Both the position numbers and the translations under genes were made by a program. Of a DNA stretch of 64,000 nucleotides, positions 44,894-53,954 are shown piece after piece. The stretch lies in contig CALHUI010000003.1 of NCBI GenBank assembly GCA_938039675.1, positions 496,001 through 560,000 on the forward strand, given 5' to 3'. The stretch comes from an uncultured Cytophagales bacterium. GTDB lineage: Bacteria > Bacteroidota > Bacteroidia > Cytophagales > Thermoflexibacteraceae. The notes under the pieces are model-generated. The model had not been told where the DNA came from. It worked only from the letters and a program-made list of their open reading frames with translations, and ran no database searches. Each line of letters begins with the position of its first letter. The stretch's first letter is position 1.

Positions 44894-47452
44894 TTATCTT
44901 AACAATTGGCCAATAGTAAAGTGAAACTGGCTGCCGCTGATATTCGGTGCACCGGGGATGCTGTCAAAACCGTAAGCCCAGTCAATACCCAGCAAGCCAA
45001 AAGCCGGCATAAAGATACGAGCACCTACTCCGGTGGAGCGTTTCAGGTCAAAAGGATTAAACTCTTTGAAATTGCCCCAGTTGTTGCCGCCTTCTGCAAA
45101 ACCCAGCACGAAAATCGTTGCCGAAGGATTGAGAGATATGGGGTAGCGCATTTCGAGTACGAACTTGTTATATACAATACCGCCTGCACCGTTGCGGTTG
45201 TAGCGTAAGCCGCCGTTGCCGTCCGGCTCTAACGGGCGAATGGTATTGTCCTGATAGCCGCGCAGACCAATAATTTCAGTACCCAGCAGGAAGTTGTTGA
45301 TAGTCAAGCCGCTGCCGCCGAGTACAAACCGCTCAAAGGGGCTGGTGTCAATATTGCGATTGAACCGCCCCATAAAACCCATATGGGCACGTGCATGAAG
45401 GACTAATTTGCCGTTATTGGTCAGTTTCATGAACCATGAGTTGTCAAACATCCATCGGTGGTATTCTATCCACTGCGTAGAGCCGTTTACCAATGGCTCT
45501 GCACGGCCTGTAAACAGCGAGTAAGGCGGTGTTACGGTTATGGCAAGAGATACGTTCGAGCCCTCGCGGGGAAAAGTCGGGTTATCAATGCTGTTTCTGG
45601 ATATGGTAGTATTGAAGGTAAAGTTATTAAAGCGGCCGTTGTTAATCGCTCCGAAGCCAAAGAAGTTATTCAGGTTGTAAAACTGATAACTCAATGCGTT
45701 GGTCATTACAAACCAGTCATCGGGTACTTTCAGTTGTCTGCCCAAACTTACCGATATGCCCGACACTTGCAGTGAGCCCAATTGGCGAGACATAGCAAAG
45801 TCGGCAAAAGTGCGGTTTACCGAATGGTTGAAGCCAATAGTGAACGCATTGCGTTTTTTTCCGCCCAACCATGGTTCGCTGAATGTGAGCGAATAGTTCT
45901 GGAATCGGCGACCGTTGGCTTGTAAACGCAATTGCAGGCGTTGTCCGTCGCCTTGTGGCAGGGGCTTCCATGAGCTTAAATCGGTTAGTTTACGTGCAGA
46001 GAAGTTATTGAATACCAAACCTACCGTTCCTACAAAACCGAAGGCGCCGCCCCAACCGCCGGAGAGTTCTATTTGGTCGCTTGGGCGTTCTTCTACGTTG
46101 TAGTTGATATCTACCGTACCGTCGGCTATGTTGGGTACGGGATTCATGCCTATTTTTTCAGGGTCGAAGTAGCCTAATGCGGAAAGTTCGCGTTGGGTAC
46201 GAATCAGGTCGGCGCGGCTGAATTTGTTGCCGGGCAGCGTGCGTAACTCGCGGATAACTACGTGGTCGCTGGTGCGTGTGTTGCCACGCAGATTGATTTT
46301 ATTGATATTCGCCTGTTCACCTTCATACATGCGCAGTTCGATATCAATCGAGTCTTCGCCTACTTGCACTTCTACGGGTTCAATATTGAAGAACAGGTAG
46401 CCGTCATCCATGTACAATGAGGTTACGTCTTGTTGGGTTGGGCTGAAATTCAGGCGCTTGCTCAACTCTTCGGGGTTGTAAACGTCGCCTTTTTGGATGC
46501 CAAGTACTTTATTAAGAACCGTATCAGAATAAATGAAGTTTCCTACCCATTTGATATTGCGATAGTAGAATTTTTTGCCTTCGTGTATTTTCAGTTTAAT
46601 TCCTACCAATCCTTCGGCAATATCATAGACCGAATCGGCCTCGATGGCGGCGTTGCGATACCCGTTTTTGCCGTAAAATTCCAGAATATGTTTTTTGTCT
46701 TTCTCAAACTCTTCTTTGATGAATTTGGACGGCGTAAATATTTTCGCCAAGTTGAAGCCTTTGGCGCGCGTCTTTTTCATCTTGTTGATTATTTTTTGTG
46801 GTTTAAAGTCGTTTACACCCTCAACGTCAATGTTTTGGATGCGGACTTTGGGGCCTTTTTCTATCTTGATGAGCAGGTAGGCATAGTTGGAATTGGGGCC
46901 GTAGATGGTGTCCTTACGCTGGGTGATAATAATTTTGCTGTTGCGAAAACCTTTTTCTTCGTAATATTTGCGAATTTTATTTTCCGTATTTTTTATCAGT
47001 GCATCGTTGATAATGCGTCCTTTGGTAAGTTTGATTTTATCGTTCAGGGTTTCCTGTTGCCCTTTGCGGATGCCTTCAAATACGAAACGGGAAAGACGCG
47101 CGCGCTCTTTAACGGCAATTTCCAAATACACTTTATCCACTTCGGTTTTCGTAATCAGTACGGCAACATCGCTGACAATACCTGATTTGTAAAGTTTTTT
47201 GATAACATTACTAATGTCATCGCCTGGTATGCGTACTTTATCGCCCACACGCAAGCCCGACATGGAGAGCAAGGCATCACGGTCTAAGTGTTCGGCACCG
47301 CTGACGGTAACGGCTGCGATGGTATAATCACGCGGGCGGGTGTAGTCCACCGATTCCTGTTGGCGGTAGCGGTTTCGCAAACCTAAGCCGATTTGCGCAA
47401 AAGCTGTAACAGTATGCCAAAACAGGAAGGAAAGGAAAATGATTTTTTTCAT
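44894..47452 (-). CDS. bamA: Outer membrane protein assembly factor BamA
   Basis: 852 residues. Signal peptide (MKKIIFLSFLFWHTVTAFAQ). Five POTRA-like units occupy residues ~40-430 (VTVSGAEHLDRDALLSMSG, KIRKYYEEKGFRNS, GKNGYRNAAIEADSVYD), then a 16-strand beta-barrel. The lid segment, VRGF-like in other BamA proteins, appears as GLRGYQDNT. The end ...FHFTIGQLLR has the usual terminal beta-signal pattern ending in an aromatic-free tail. It inserts outer-membrane barrels. In operon with uppS upstream and two ompH genes downstream. Confidence 0.95.
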   Translation of the reverse strand: MKKIIFLSFLFWHTVTAFAQIGLGLRNRYRQQESVDYTRPRDYTIAAVTVSGAEHLDRDALLSMSGLRVGDKVRIPGDDISNVIKKLYKSGIVSDVAVLITKTEVDKVYLEIAVKERARLSRFVFEGIRKGQQETLNDKIKLTKGRIINDALIKNTENKIRKYYEEKGFRNSKIIITQRKDTIYGPNSNYAYLLIKIEKGPKVRIQNIDVEGVNDFKPQKIINKMKKTRAKGFNLAKIFTPSKFIKEEFEKDKKHILEFYGKNGYRNAAIEADSVYDIAEGLVGIKLKIHEGKKFYYRNIKWVGNFIYSDTVLNKVLGIQKGDVYNPEELSKRLNFSPTQQDVTSLYMDDGYLFFNIEPVEVQVGEDSIDIELRMYEGEQANINKINLRGNTRTSDHVVIRELRTLPGNKFSRADLIRTQRELSALGYFDPEKIGMNPVPNIADGTVDINYNVEERPSDQIELSGGWGGAFGFVGTVGLVFNNFSARKLTDLSSWKPLPQGDGQRLQLRLQANGRRFQNYSLTFSEPWLGGKKRNAFTIGFNHSVNRTFADFAMSRQLGSLQVSGISVSLGRQLKVPDDWFVMTNALSYQFYNLNNFFGFGAINNGRFNNFTFNTTISRNSIDNPTFPREGSNVSLAITVTPPYSLFTGRAEPLVNGSTQWIEYHRWMFDNSWFMKLTNNGKLVLHARAHMGFMGRFNRNIDTSPFERFVLGGSGLTINNFLLGTEIIGLRGYQDNTIRPLEPDGNGGLRYNRNGAGGIVYNKFVLEMRYPISLNPSATIFVLGFAEGGNNWGNFKEFNPFDLKRSTGVGARIFMPAFGLLGIDWAYGFDSIPGAPNISGSQFHFTIGQLLR

Positions 47453-47499
47453 AATTGAGAAGCAAAGCAGGGCTTTGTATCCGTATGCAAAAATAGTTT

Positions 47500-48240
47500 T
47501 TAAGGTTGCACGAGTTGCTCACTGATTTTACCGAAACGGCGTTCACGGCTTTGGTAAGAAAGTACTGCTTCGTACAAGTGTTCTTTCCGAAAGTCAGGCC
47601 ACAGAATGTCGGTGAAAAAGAGTTCCGAGTAGGCAAGTTGCCACAGCAAAAAGTTGCTGATGCGCATTTCGCCGCTTGTGCGGATAATCAGTTCGGGGTC
47701 GGGAATGTTGTAGGTGTTCAGGTAATAGTTGAAACGTTCGTCGTTAATGTCATCGCTGCTGAGCTTTTTTGCTTCAATATCGGTGGCCATTGCTTTAACA
47801 GCGTTGAGTATTTCCCATCTGCCGCTGTAGCTAAGTGCAAGGACTACGGTCATGCCGGTATTGCTTGCGGTATCGGCAATGGCTTTTCGCAGGGTTCTGA
47901 CGCAATCGGCGGGCAGGCGCTCCATGTTACCGATGGTCATTAGCCTGATGTTGTTTTTTTGCAGCGTTGGCACCTCTTTTTCTATGGTATTGACCAATAG
48001 TTGCATCAGCGCATTGACTTCTTCCTGAGGACGATTCCAGTTCTCAGTGGAAAATGCATATAGTGTCAGGTATTTGACACCTAATTCAGCGGAAGCTTCG
48101 GAAATTTCCTGCACGGCTTTCACCGCATTGCGATGACCGAAAACCCTTGCCGCCCCTCTTTTTTTTGCCCAGCGCCCGTTACCATCCATAATTACGGCAA
48201 TATGTTGGGGAACGCGGGACAAATCAATTTTTTCTTTCAT
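47500..48240 (-). CDS. uppS: Undecaprenyl diphosphate synthase (isoprenyl transferase)
   Basis: 246 residues. Makes undecaprenyl diphosphate, the carrier for peptidoglycan and surface sugars, by cis-condensation of isopentenyl diphosphate. Motifs: HIAVIMDGNGRWAKKRG (catalytic Asp and diphosphate site), FGHRNAVKAV, YAFSTENW, RTSGEMRISNFLLWQLAYSELFF (the family's substrate site). It is 47 bases upstream of bamA, the conserved order in Bacteroidota, so cell-wall carrier supply and outer-membrane assembly share a transcript. Confidence 0.97.
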   Translation of the reverse strand: MKEKIDLSRVPQHIAVIMDGNGRWAKKRGAARVFGHRNAVKAVQEISEASAELGVKYLTLYAFSTENWNRPQEEVNALMQLLVNTIEKEVPTLQKNNIRLMTIGNMERLPADCVRTLRKAIADTASNTGMTVVLALSYSGRWEILNAVKAMATDIEAKKLSSDDINDERFNYYLNTYNIPDPELIIRTSGEMRISNFLLWQLAYSELFFTDILWPDFRKEHLYEAVLSYQSRERRFGKISEQLVQP

Positions 48241-48361
48241 CAGTGTGTGGCAATCGTATTTGTTAGCTCTTTTTCAGAAGCTTTTTACTGCAAATTTCGG
48301 AACAATCTCTGAAAAATGATGCAACAAAGTGTGATTTATTGGAAAACTGCCTATAACAATA

Positions 48362-48410
48362 GATTGATTTTCAGGTGATTAATTAAGTAGCATCTACCTG
48401 AAAATCAATC
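48362..48410. terminator. Large stem-loop between slyD and uppS
   Basis: Perfect 15-base-pair stem (arms 48362-48376 and 48396-48410) with a 19-base A/T-rich loop. It lies beyond the slyD stop on the minus strand. No clear U-tract follows, so it may stop transcription weakly, stabilise the 3' end, or act as a boundary before uppS. Confidence 0.6.
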
Positions 48411-48449
48411 AAACTACAATTTACGAAAATACGCGACCAATCAAACAGA

Positions 48450-48962
48450 TTAATGCTTTACGCCGTCGGGGCCATGTACGTGTCCGTATTCAATTTCCGC
48501 ACGGGTGGCATTGCGCACGTGCACTACTTTGCCTGTAAAGTGCATGGTTTTGCCTGCCAGCGGATGATTGAAGTCGAGCAATACACCGCTGTCGGTAACT
48601 TGCTCTATACGTGCGCTAATCATATCGCCTTCGTCGTTGGTGAGCGGCAGCACCGTGCCGATTTGCAACATTTCCTTGTCTATTTCCCCGTCAATTTTGA
48701 AGGCTTCGAGCGGGAAAAGTTCTTTGGCTTCGGGGTCGTAGTGGCCATAGCCTTCTTCGGGTTTAATGCTGAACTCAAAGGTGTCTCCTGCTTGTTTGCC
48801 CATCAGCATTTCTTCAAATTTTTCGGGTAAACCGCTTTCGCCCACCAGAAACAGCATGGGGTCCTCTTCGGTAACAATTTCAACCAAAACTTGGTCTTCA
48901 GTTGCATCGCTCATACGCAATTCGTAGGTGATGGTAGCAACGGTGTGGTGTTCAATTTTCAT
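48450..48962 (-). CDS. SlyD-like FKBP-type peptidyl-prolyl isomerase
   Basis: 170 residues. Two FKBP halves flank an insert-in-flap domain, as in SlyD: EVGDTFEF-like GKQAGDTFEFSIKPEEGYG, then LLDFNHPLAGKTMHFTGKVV. The C-terminus has several histidines (HVHGPDGVKH), though no long metal-binding tail. Cytoplasmic, with no signal peptide. Its ATG overlaps the stop of malic enzyme (ATGA at 48959-48962), so the two are translationally coupled. Confidence 0.92.
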   Translation of the reverse strand: MKIEHHTVATITYELRMSDATEDQVLVEIVTEEDPMLFLVGESGLPEKFEEMLMGKQAGDTFEFSIKPEEGYGHYDPEAKELFPLEAFKIDGEIDKEMLQIGTVLPLTNDEGDMISARIEQVTDSGVLLDFNHPLAGKTMHFTGKVVHVRNATRAEIEYGHVHGPDGVKH

Positions 48963-51241
48963 GAGCGTTTGTATTTTTTGTTTTGTGCATCTACAACGGC
49001 AATAGTTGCCATGTTTACTATTTCGCGTACCGAGCTACCCAGTTGCAATACGTGCACGGCTTTTTTCATGCCTAGAATAATCGGACCAACGGCTTCTGCA
49101 CTGCCGAGGGCTTGCAAGAGTTTGTAGGCAATGTTTCCTGCTGCTAAGTTAGGGAAAATCAGAATATTGGGAGCACCGGAAACCAATTCGGAGAAAGGAT
49201 AATTTTCTTCCAGAATTTCTTTGTTGAATGCTACGTTTGCCTGAACGTCGCCATCCACACAAAGGGTAGGATGTTGGGCTTTGAGCATTTCCACTGCTTT
49301 GCGCACTTTGGTAGGCTCGGGGTCGTTAGATGAACCGAAGTTAGAGTAGGACAGCATGGCGATGCGTGGTTCTATTTCAAAACGGCGCACGGCATCGGCG
49401 GCAAACAGGGCGATATCTACCAGTTCTTCGGCTGTCGGGTTTTGAATCACGGTAGTGTCGGCCATGAAAATGGGGCCTTGTTTGGTCAGCATCATGTACA
49501 TGCCGGAAACTTTTTTACCGGCTTCGGCTGTGCCGATAATTTCTAATGCAGGACGCAAAACAGACTCATATTTTCGCGTCATCCCTGAAATGAGCGCATC
49601 GCCTTGGCCTTCGTGCAGCATCACCATGCCGAAATAGTTGCGTTCGCGGATGCGCTTATGGGCTTCGTTGTAGTTATAGCCGCGACGTTTGCGTTTTTCA
49701 AAGAAAATATCGCCGTAGCGTTTGCATTGTTCGGTTGTTTCGGCAGAATAGGGGTCTATGATGGAAGTATTACCCAAATCCAGCCCATTTTCGGCAATAA
49801 TTTGTGCGATTTTGTTTTTATCGCCCAGCAGGATAGGCTTGGCAATGCCTTCGTCCATCACAATCTGTGCGGCTTTCAGCACATTGTAGTTATCGGCTTC
49901 GGCAAAAATAACGCGCTGCGGGTCTTGCTTGGCTTTGTTTACGAGCACGCGCATGATGTTCTCATCGTTGCCCATGCGGCGGCGCAATTCGTTTTCGTAG
50001 GCTTCCCAGTCTGTGATTTGGTAACGGGCAACACCGCTTTCCATAGCCGCTTTGGCAACCGCAGGCGTTACAGTTGTGAGCAGGCGTGGGTCTAACGGCT
50101 TGGGAATGAAGTAGGTAGGCCCGAAAGTAATATTCGGCTGATTGTAAGCAATATTAACAATTTCAGGGACGGGCTTGCGTGCAAGTTCGGCAATGGCATG
50201 TACGGCTGCCAGTTTCATGGCATCGTTGATTTCCGTTGCGCGAACATCCAAAGCGCCGCGGAAGATGAACGGAAAGCCAAGCACGTTGTTTACCTGATTG
50301 GGGTAGTCGGAACGGCCTGTGGCCATGATGATGTCGCTGCGGGTAGCCACTGCCAAATCATAGGCAATTTCGGGGTTGGGGTTGGCCAGTGCAAATACAA
50401 TCGGTCTGTCTGCCATTGTGAGCAGCAATTCGGGCTTCAGTACGTTGGCTTTGCTCAGGCCAAGGAACATATCTGCGCCTTTCATTGCATCTTCGAGGGT
50501 GTGCAAATTGCGGGAAGTAGCAAATTCGCGCTTGTATTTGTCCAAATCGCTGCGGTCGGCACGCACTACGCCTTTGCTGTCGCACATGACAATATTTTCG
50601 CGCTTTACGCCGATTTTCAGAAACAGTTTTACGCATGAAAGAGCAGAAGCACCTGCGCCCGAAACTACGATTTTTATGTCTTCCAATTTTTTACCTACCA
50701 GTTCGGCAGCATTTATCAGACCTGCCGCAGTAATAATGGCTGTTCCATGCTGGTCGTCGTGCATCACCGGAATGCGCATTTCTTTTTTGAGGCGCGCTTC
50801 AATTTCAAAGCAATCGGGTGCTTTGATGTCTTCCAGATTAACCCCGCCAAAAGTAGGCTCTAATGCTTTTACAACATGGATGAAGTCATCAATATTGCGA
50901 GTATTGAGTTCTATGTCAAATACATCGATGCCTGCAAATATTTTAAATAAAATGCCTTTGCCTTCCATCACAGGTTTGGAGGCTTCTGGGCCGATGTCGC
51001 CCAGGCCTAATACAGCTGTTCCATTGGAAATAACGGCTACAAGATTGCCTTTGGCAGTGTATTTATAAACGTCTTCAGGGTTTTTGGCAATTTCAAGGCA
51101 GGGTTCGGCAACACCCGGCGAATATGCCAGCGCTAAGTCACGTTGAGACTTAGTGGCTTTTGTTGGAATAACTTCTATTTTACCGGGACGTTCCAGCGCA
51201 TGATAGTCCAGCGCATCCTGTTTTCTAATTTTAATAGCCAT
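48959..51241 (-). CDS. maeB: NADP-dependent malic enzyme, MaeB type with phosphotransacetylase-like tail
   Basis: 760 residues, matching the fused MaeB size. Residues ~1-430 form the malic enzyme: LALAYSPGVAEPCLEIA, GLGDIGPEASKPVMEGKG, and IPVMHDDQHGTAII (metal and malate site), with the NAD(P) motif VVSGAGASALSCVKLF. Residues ~440-760 resemble phosphate acetyltransferase (MADTTVIQNPTAEEL, MLSYSNFGSS), a domain thought to bind acetyl-CoA for regulation. It makes pyruvate, CO2 and NADPH from malate. First in the unit with slyD. Confidence 0.96.
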   Translation of the reverse strand: MAIKIRKQDALDYHALERPGKIEVIPTKATKSQRDLALAYSPGVAEPCLEIAKNPEDVYKYTAKGNLVAVISNGTAVLGLGDIGPEASKPVMEGKGILFKIFAGIDVFDIELNTRNIDDFIHVVKALEPTFGGVNLEDIKAPDCFEIEARLKKEMRIPVMHDDQHGTAIITAAGLINAAELVGKKLEDIKIVVSGAGASALSCVKLFLKIGVKRENIVMCDSKGVVRADRSDLDKYKREFATSRNLHTLEDAMKGADMFLGLSKANVLKPELLLTMADRPIVFALANPNPEIAYDLAVATRSDIIMATGRSDYPNQVNNVLGFPFIFRGALDVRATEINDAMKLAAVHAIAELARKPVPEIVNIAYNQPNITFGPTYFIPKPLDPRLLTTVTPAVAKAAMESGVARYQITDWEAYENELRRRMGNDENIMRVLVNKAKQDPQRVIFAEADNYNVLKAAQIVMDEGIAKPILLGDKNKIAQIIAENGLDLGNTSIIDPYSAETTEQCKRYGDIFFEKRKRRGYNYNEAHKRIRERNYFGMVMLHEGQGDALISGMTRKYESVLRPALEIIGTAEAGKKVSGMYMMLTKQGPIFMADTTVIQNPTAEELVDIALFAADAVRRFEIEPRIAMLSYSNFGSSNDPEPTKVRKAVEMLKAQHPTLCVDGDVQANVAFNKEILEENYPFSELVSGAPNILIFPNLAAGNIAYKLLQALGSAEAVGPIILGMKKAVHVLQLGSSVREIVNMATIAVVDAQNKKYKRS

Positions 51242-51286
51242 GAGAGGAGATAGTTAATCAAGTTATCTATTTTCTAATATTGGCTG

Positions 51287-51294
51287 CAAAGCTA
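51287..51294 (-). promoter_or_regulatory. Candidate -7 box of maeB
   Basis: On the minus strand this reads TAGCTTTG, matching TAnnTTTG, 45 bases before the maeB ATG. No TTG is seen at the expected spacing. Confidence 0.35.
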
Positions 51295-51608
51295 ATCATA
51301 AGTTAGCAGGAATTGATTGGCGATAGAGGGCTTGCAATTATTCTTATTGGACTGTTACGGGTATCTGACAGCATATTATAAAGTCATTGTTTAAAAAAAG
51401 AGATGCTTTCTTGGTAAAAGTGTAATGTTTTTTGGCTGTAACAACAAAATTGGTGTTTGTTTTCAACATCATCTGTAAAGGGGCGTGCTATTGATTAGCG
51501 GATATAACAAATATAACATTGATTTTCGGTGTGCTGTTTTAGCAAATAAATAGAGCTTGAATTAAGGATACAGCATTATCAGGATAGCGGGGGTGTTGTA
51601 AATAATAA

Positions 51609-51636
51609 CCCTGACGGATTATTTAAATCCATCGGG
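51609..51636 (-). terminator. Terminator of the S41 peptidase gene
   Basis: On the minus strand CCCGATGGATT and AATCCGTCAGGG form a stem of about 10 to 11 pairs with one wobble and one mismatch. A T-rich stretch follows. It is 34 bases past the stop of the S41 gene. Confidence 0.55.
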
Positions 51637-51669
51637 CTTACTATGTTGATTATCAGTGTTTTAAAAATG

Positions 51670-52965
51670 CTACTGCAATTGCTTGAAACCGCTTATAATC
51701 GGCAAGCGGCGGATGGCTTGGTCTTCGGTGTAGAGTAGTGTTTCGTTGAAATCTTCGGATTCTAACCTTGCGGTTTGTACGTAGCCGCCGAAAGAGCCAT
51801 TAGCGATAAAGTGCAGGGCAGCTGCCAACAGGTTTTCGTTGAGGTCGCCAAACGGGCGCGTGCGGTCGTCGGTGGTGCGGAATGAAGGCTCAAAACCATT
51901 GGCAAAGGTATCGCCGTTGGCGTTGATGCTTTGGAAACTGATAGGCACAACCGAATACCCTTCTCGATGCGTAAACACATAGCCGCCGACATATTTGCCA
52001 TTGGTAGTGCTGCCAATGGTTTGTACGTTTATAAAAGGTCGTAAGCCATTGATAACCAGTTCACTGGCAGAAGCTGTATTGCTTGTGGTCAGGATAAACA
52101 CGCGGCTCAGATTCAGCCCGTTGTTTACGCTTTTAAAATTGAGTTCCGTATTGCGCTGCGTGTTTTGGTTATTGTGCCGGTACTGCAAAAAGCGTCTGCC
52201 TGCCGCATTGGGTGCAATCAGGCTTGCCAGATGTTGAGCAGTTTCGGGTGAGCCGCCTCCATTGTAGCGAATATCCAATACCAATTCGTTGACACCTTCG
52301 CTGCGGAAGAAATTAAAGGCTTCGTCCAATTCCTGTACCGAAGATTGGGTAAAAATAGAGAATACCAGATAGCCTACTTTCCTGCCTGCCACCTGTTTTA
52401 CTTCGTACAGGGTAACGCCACGCATGTTAAAACTACGTGCTTGCAGTTCTACTTGGCGGATAGCACCTGAGGCTTCCTGAACGGTGAGTGAAACAGTGTT
52501 TTCAAAGCGGGGGATATTGGTTGCACCCGTATTGATGGGTGTGCCATTAACGCTCAATACGCGCATTCCGCGGGTCAGGCGTACATCTTCGGCTGGCGAA
52601 TTAGGATGCACCAGCACCAATCGCAAATTTTGGTCGCGGTCTAATCCCCACAGGAAACCGAAACCCTGCGTAGAACCTGTTTGCAGTTGTGCCGCCGTAG
52701 CCCCGTTATCCTTCACGATGTAACTCCATCTGTCGGTTGGTTTGTAAAGCATCGCATCCATTAGGGCTTCGGGCGTGCTGAAATTGTCGGGATTGATGTT
52801 TGTCGGTATTTTGGTGTCCCAAAAGTAGATGTACTTCATTACTTGGTAAACATAGCGCTTAATCGGCAGGCTATTTACGTCTGTAATAGGATTATTTTCT
52901 TTCTTTTGGCAGGCTGTCGCAAATACTAACAGCAGCCATATAAGCATACGAAAACGGCGTTTCAT
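51670..52965 (-). CDS. S41 family (C-terminal processing type) serine protease, lipoprotein
   Basis: 431 residues. A lipoprotein signal (LLLVFATACQKKEN) anchors it in the envelope. A PDZ-like domain lies at about 110-190 (LRLVLVHPNSPAEDVRLTRGMRVLSVNG). The S41 catalytic core follows, with the nucleophile serine in TSNTASASELVINGL and the general-base lysine in TTNGKYVGG. These enzymes trim or degrade envelope proteins. The gene is not next to the other envelope quality-control genes, and no substrate is obvious. Confidence 0.92.
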   Translation of the reverse strand: MKRRFRMLIWLLLVFATACQKKENNPITDVNSLPIKRYVYQVMKYIYFWDTKIPTNINPDNFSTPEALMDAMLYKPTDRWSYIVKDNGATAAQLQTGSTQGFGFLWGLDRDQNLRLVLVHPNSPAEDVRLTRGMRVLSVNGTPINTGATNIPRFENTVSLTVQEASGAIRQVELQARSFNMRGVTLYEVKQVAGRKVGYLVFSIFTQSSVQELDEAFNFFRSEGVNELVLDIRYNGGGSPETAQHLASLIAPNAAGRRFLQYRHNNQNTQRNTELNFKSVNNGLNLSRVFILTTSNTASASELVINGLRPFINVQTIGSTTNGKYVGGYVFTHREGYSVVPISFQSINANGDTFANGFEPSFRTTDDRTRPFGDLNENLLAAALHFIANGSFGGYVQTARLESEDFNETLLYTEDQAIRRLPIISGFKQLQ

Positions 52966-52990
52966 CGTTATCGAGTCTTTTAACTTCGTA

Positions 52991-53866
52991 CTATTTCATT
53001 CGTTTTTTCAGATAGTCCAACGACATGGCGTAGGCCTCCTCGGCAGCTTCCTTTGCATATTTGGGGTTGCTCGGATTGGCAAAGGCATGGTCGGCATCAA
53101 AAATTTTATAGGTTAGTTTTTTGCCTGCCTGCTTCATGTTTGCGTCAAACTCTTCCACTACTTTGGGCGAAATCCACTGCTCTTGTCCGGCAAAAATGCC
53201 CAGTACATCGGTATTGAGTGTTTTCAGGCGTTCCACATTTTTCTCAGGCATACCATAGTAAACGATACAGCCTTTGGCTTGGTTGCCTGCCAACAGCGCA
53301 GCTTGTAGCGACCAACTGCCGCCCATGCACCAGCCTAAGGTGAAAATATGGGCTTTTTTGCCGGCATAGGCAATGGCGCCGTTTACAATGGCAGCGGCAC
53401 GTTCTTGTTTGAGTCCTTGCATTTGTTTACCTGCTTCTTCGCGTGTGGTAGCTACAAGACCATCGTATAAATCGAGGCAGATAACGTTTACATCGGGTAA
53501 ATCTTTGTAGAATTTTTCTGCTTCTCCTTTAATGTGGTCGTTCAGCCCCCACCACTCGTGGAATACGAACAGGTAGTTTTTGCTTTTCTTTTTGGATGGA
53601 ATCAGCCATGCTTTGGCCGTTTTGCCGTCCGGGGTAGGATAGCTGATTTCCTGACCGCCCGCCTGCGAAACAAAAGTGAACGGCAGCGGCTCTTCGTGCT
53701 TATTGACAAAGTCGCGGTCGGAGGCGAAGGCGGCAAATGAAGCAGTTGAAGAGGAGGGTACATGGCAACAAACCGTATTGGCAGACTCGCTGCGATATTG
53801 ATTGTAGAAAAAAATGGATGCAGCACCCAAAATGAGGGATGCGGCAATACTCAGCATTTTTAGCAT
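52991..53866 (-). CDS. Dienelactone hydrolase family protein, exported
   Basis: 291 residues. An N-terminal hydrophobic segment (MLKMLSIAASLILGAASIFFYN) suggests export or anchoring. The alpha/beta-hydrolase core has the nucleophile in TLGWCMGGSWSLQAA (cysteine, as in dienelactone hydrolase) and a histidine in DADHAFANPS. The acidic residue position reads FAGQEQWISPK, where the usual aspartate appears to be replaced by glutamate or glutamine. Activity toward dienelactones is unlikely to be the native role; carboxylester hydrolysis is possible. It is divergent from deoC across 88 bases. Confidence 0.87.
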   Translation of the reverse strand: MLKMLSIAASLILGAASIFFYNQYRSESANTVCCHVPSSSTASFAAFASDRDFVNKHEEPLPFTFVSQAGGQEISYPTPDGKTAKAWLIPSKKKSKNYLFVFHEWWGLNDHIKGEAEKFYKDLPDVNVICLDLYDGLVATTREEAGKQMQGLKQERAAAIVNGAIAYAGKKAHIFTLGWCMGGSWSLQAALLAGNQAKGCIVYYGMPEKNVERLKTLNTDVLGIFAGQEQWISPKVVEEFDANMKQAGKKLTYKIFDADHAFANPSNPKYAKEAAEEAYAMSLDYLKKRMK

Positions 53867-53954
53867 GGGTTCTGTTTATTTTTGTGAACAAATAGTTGCA
53901 CTGATAACTTGTGTAAGTAAAAGAAAGTTTAGGATTTTAACAAGCCCCCATCGG

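Larger units (their letters stand above)
51242..51669. other. 428-base intergenic region
   Basis: A/T-rich. It carries the promoter side of maeB (a TAnnTTTG box at 51287-51294) and, near its right end, the terminator of the S41 gene. No open frame or RNA gene is seen. Confidence 0.5.

Noticed and set aside
46430-47185. 251-codon open frame on the plus strand opposite bamA
   Set aside because: It is fully antisense to the clear BamA coding frame and its product has a phenylalanine-rich, non-protein-like composition.
50376-51068. 230-codon open frame on the plus strand opposite malic enzyme
   Set aside because: Antisense to a strongly conserved gene; serine-rich composition typical of a mirror frame.
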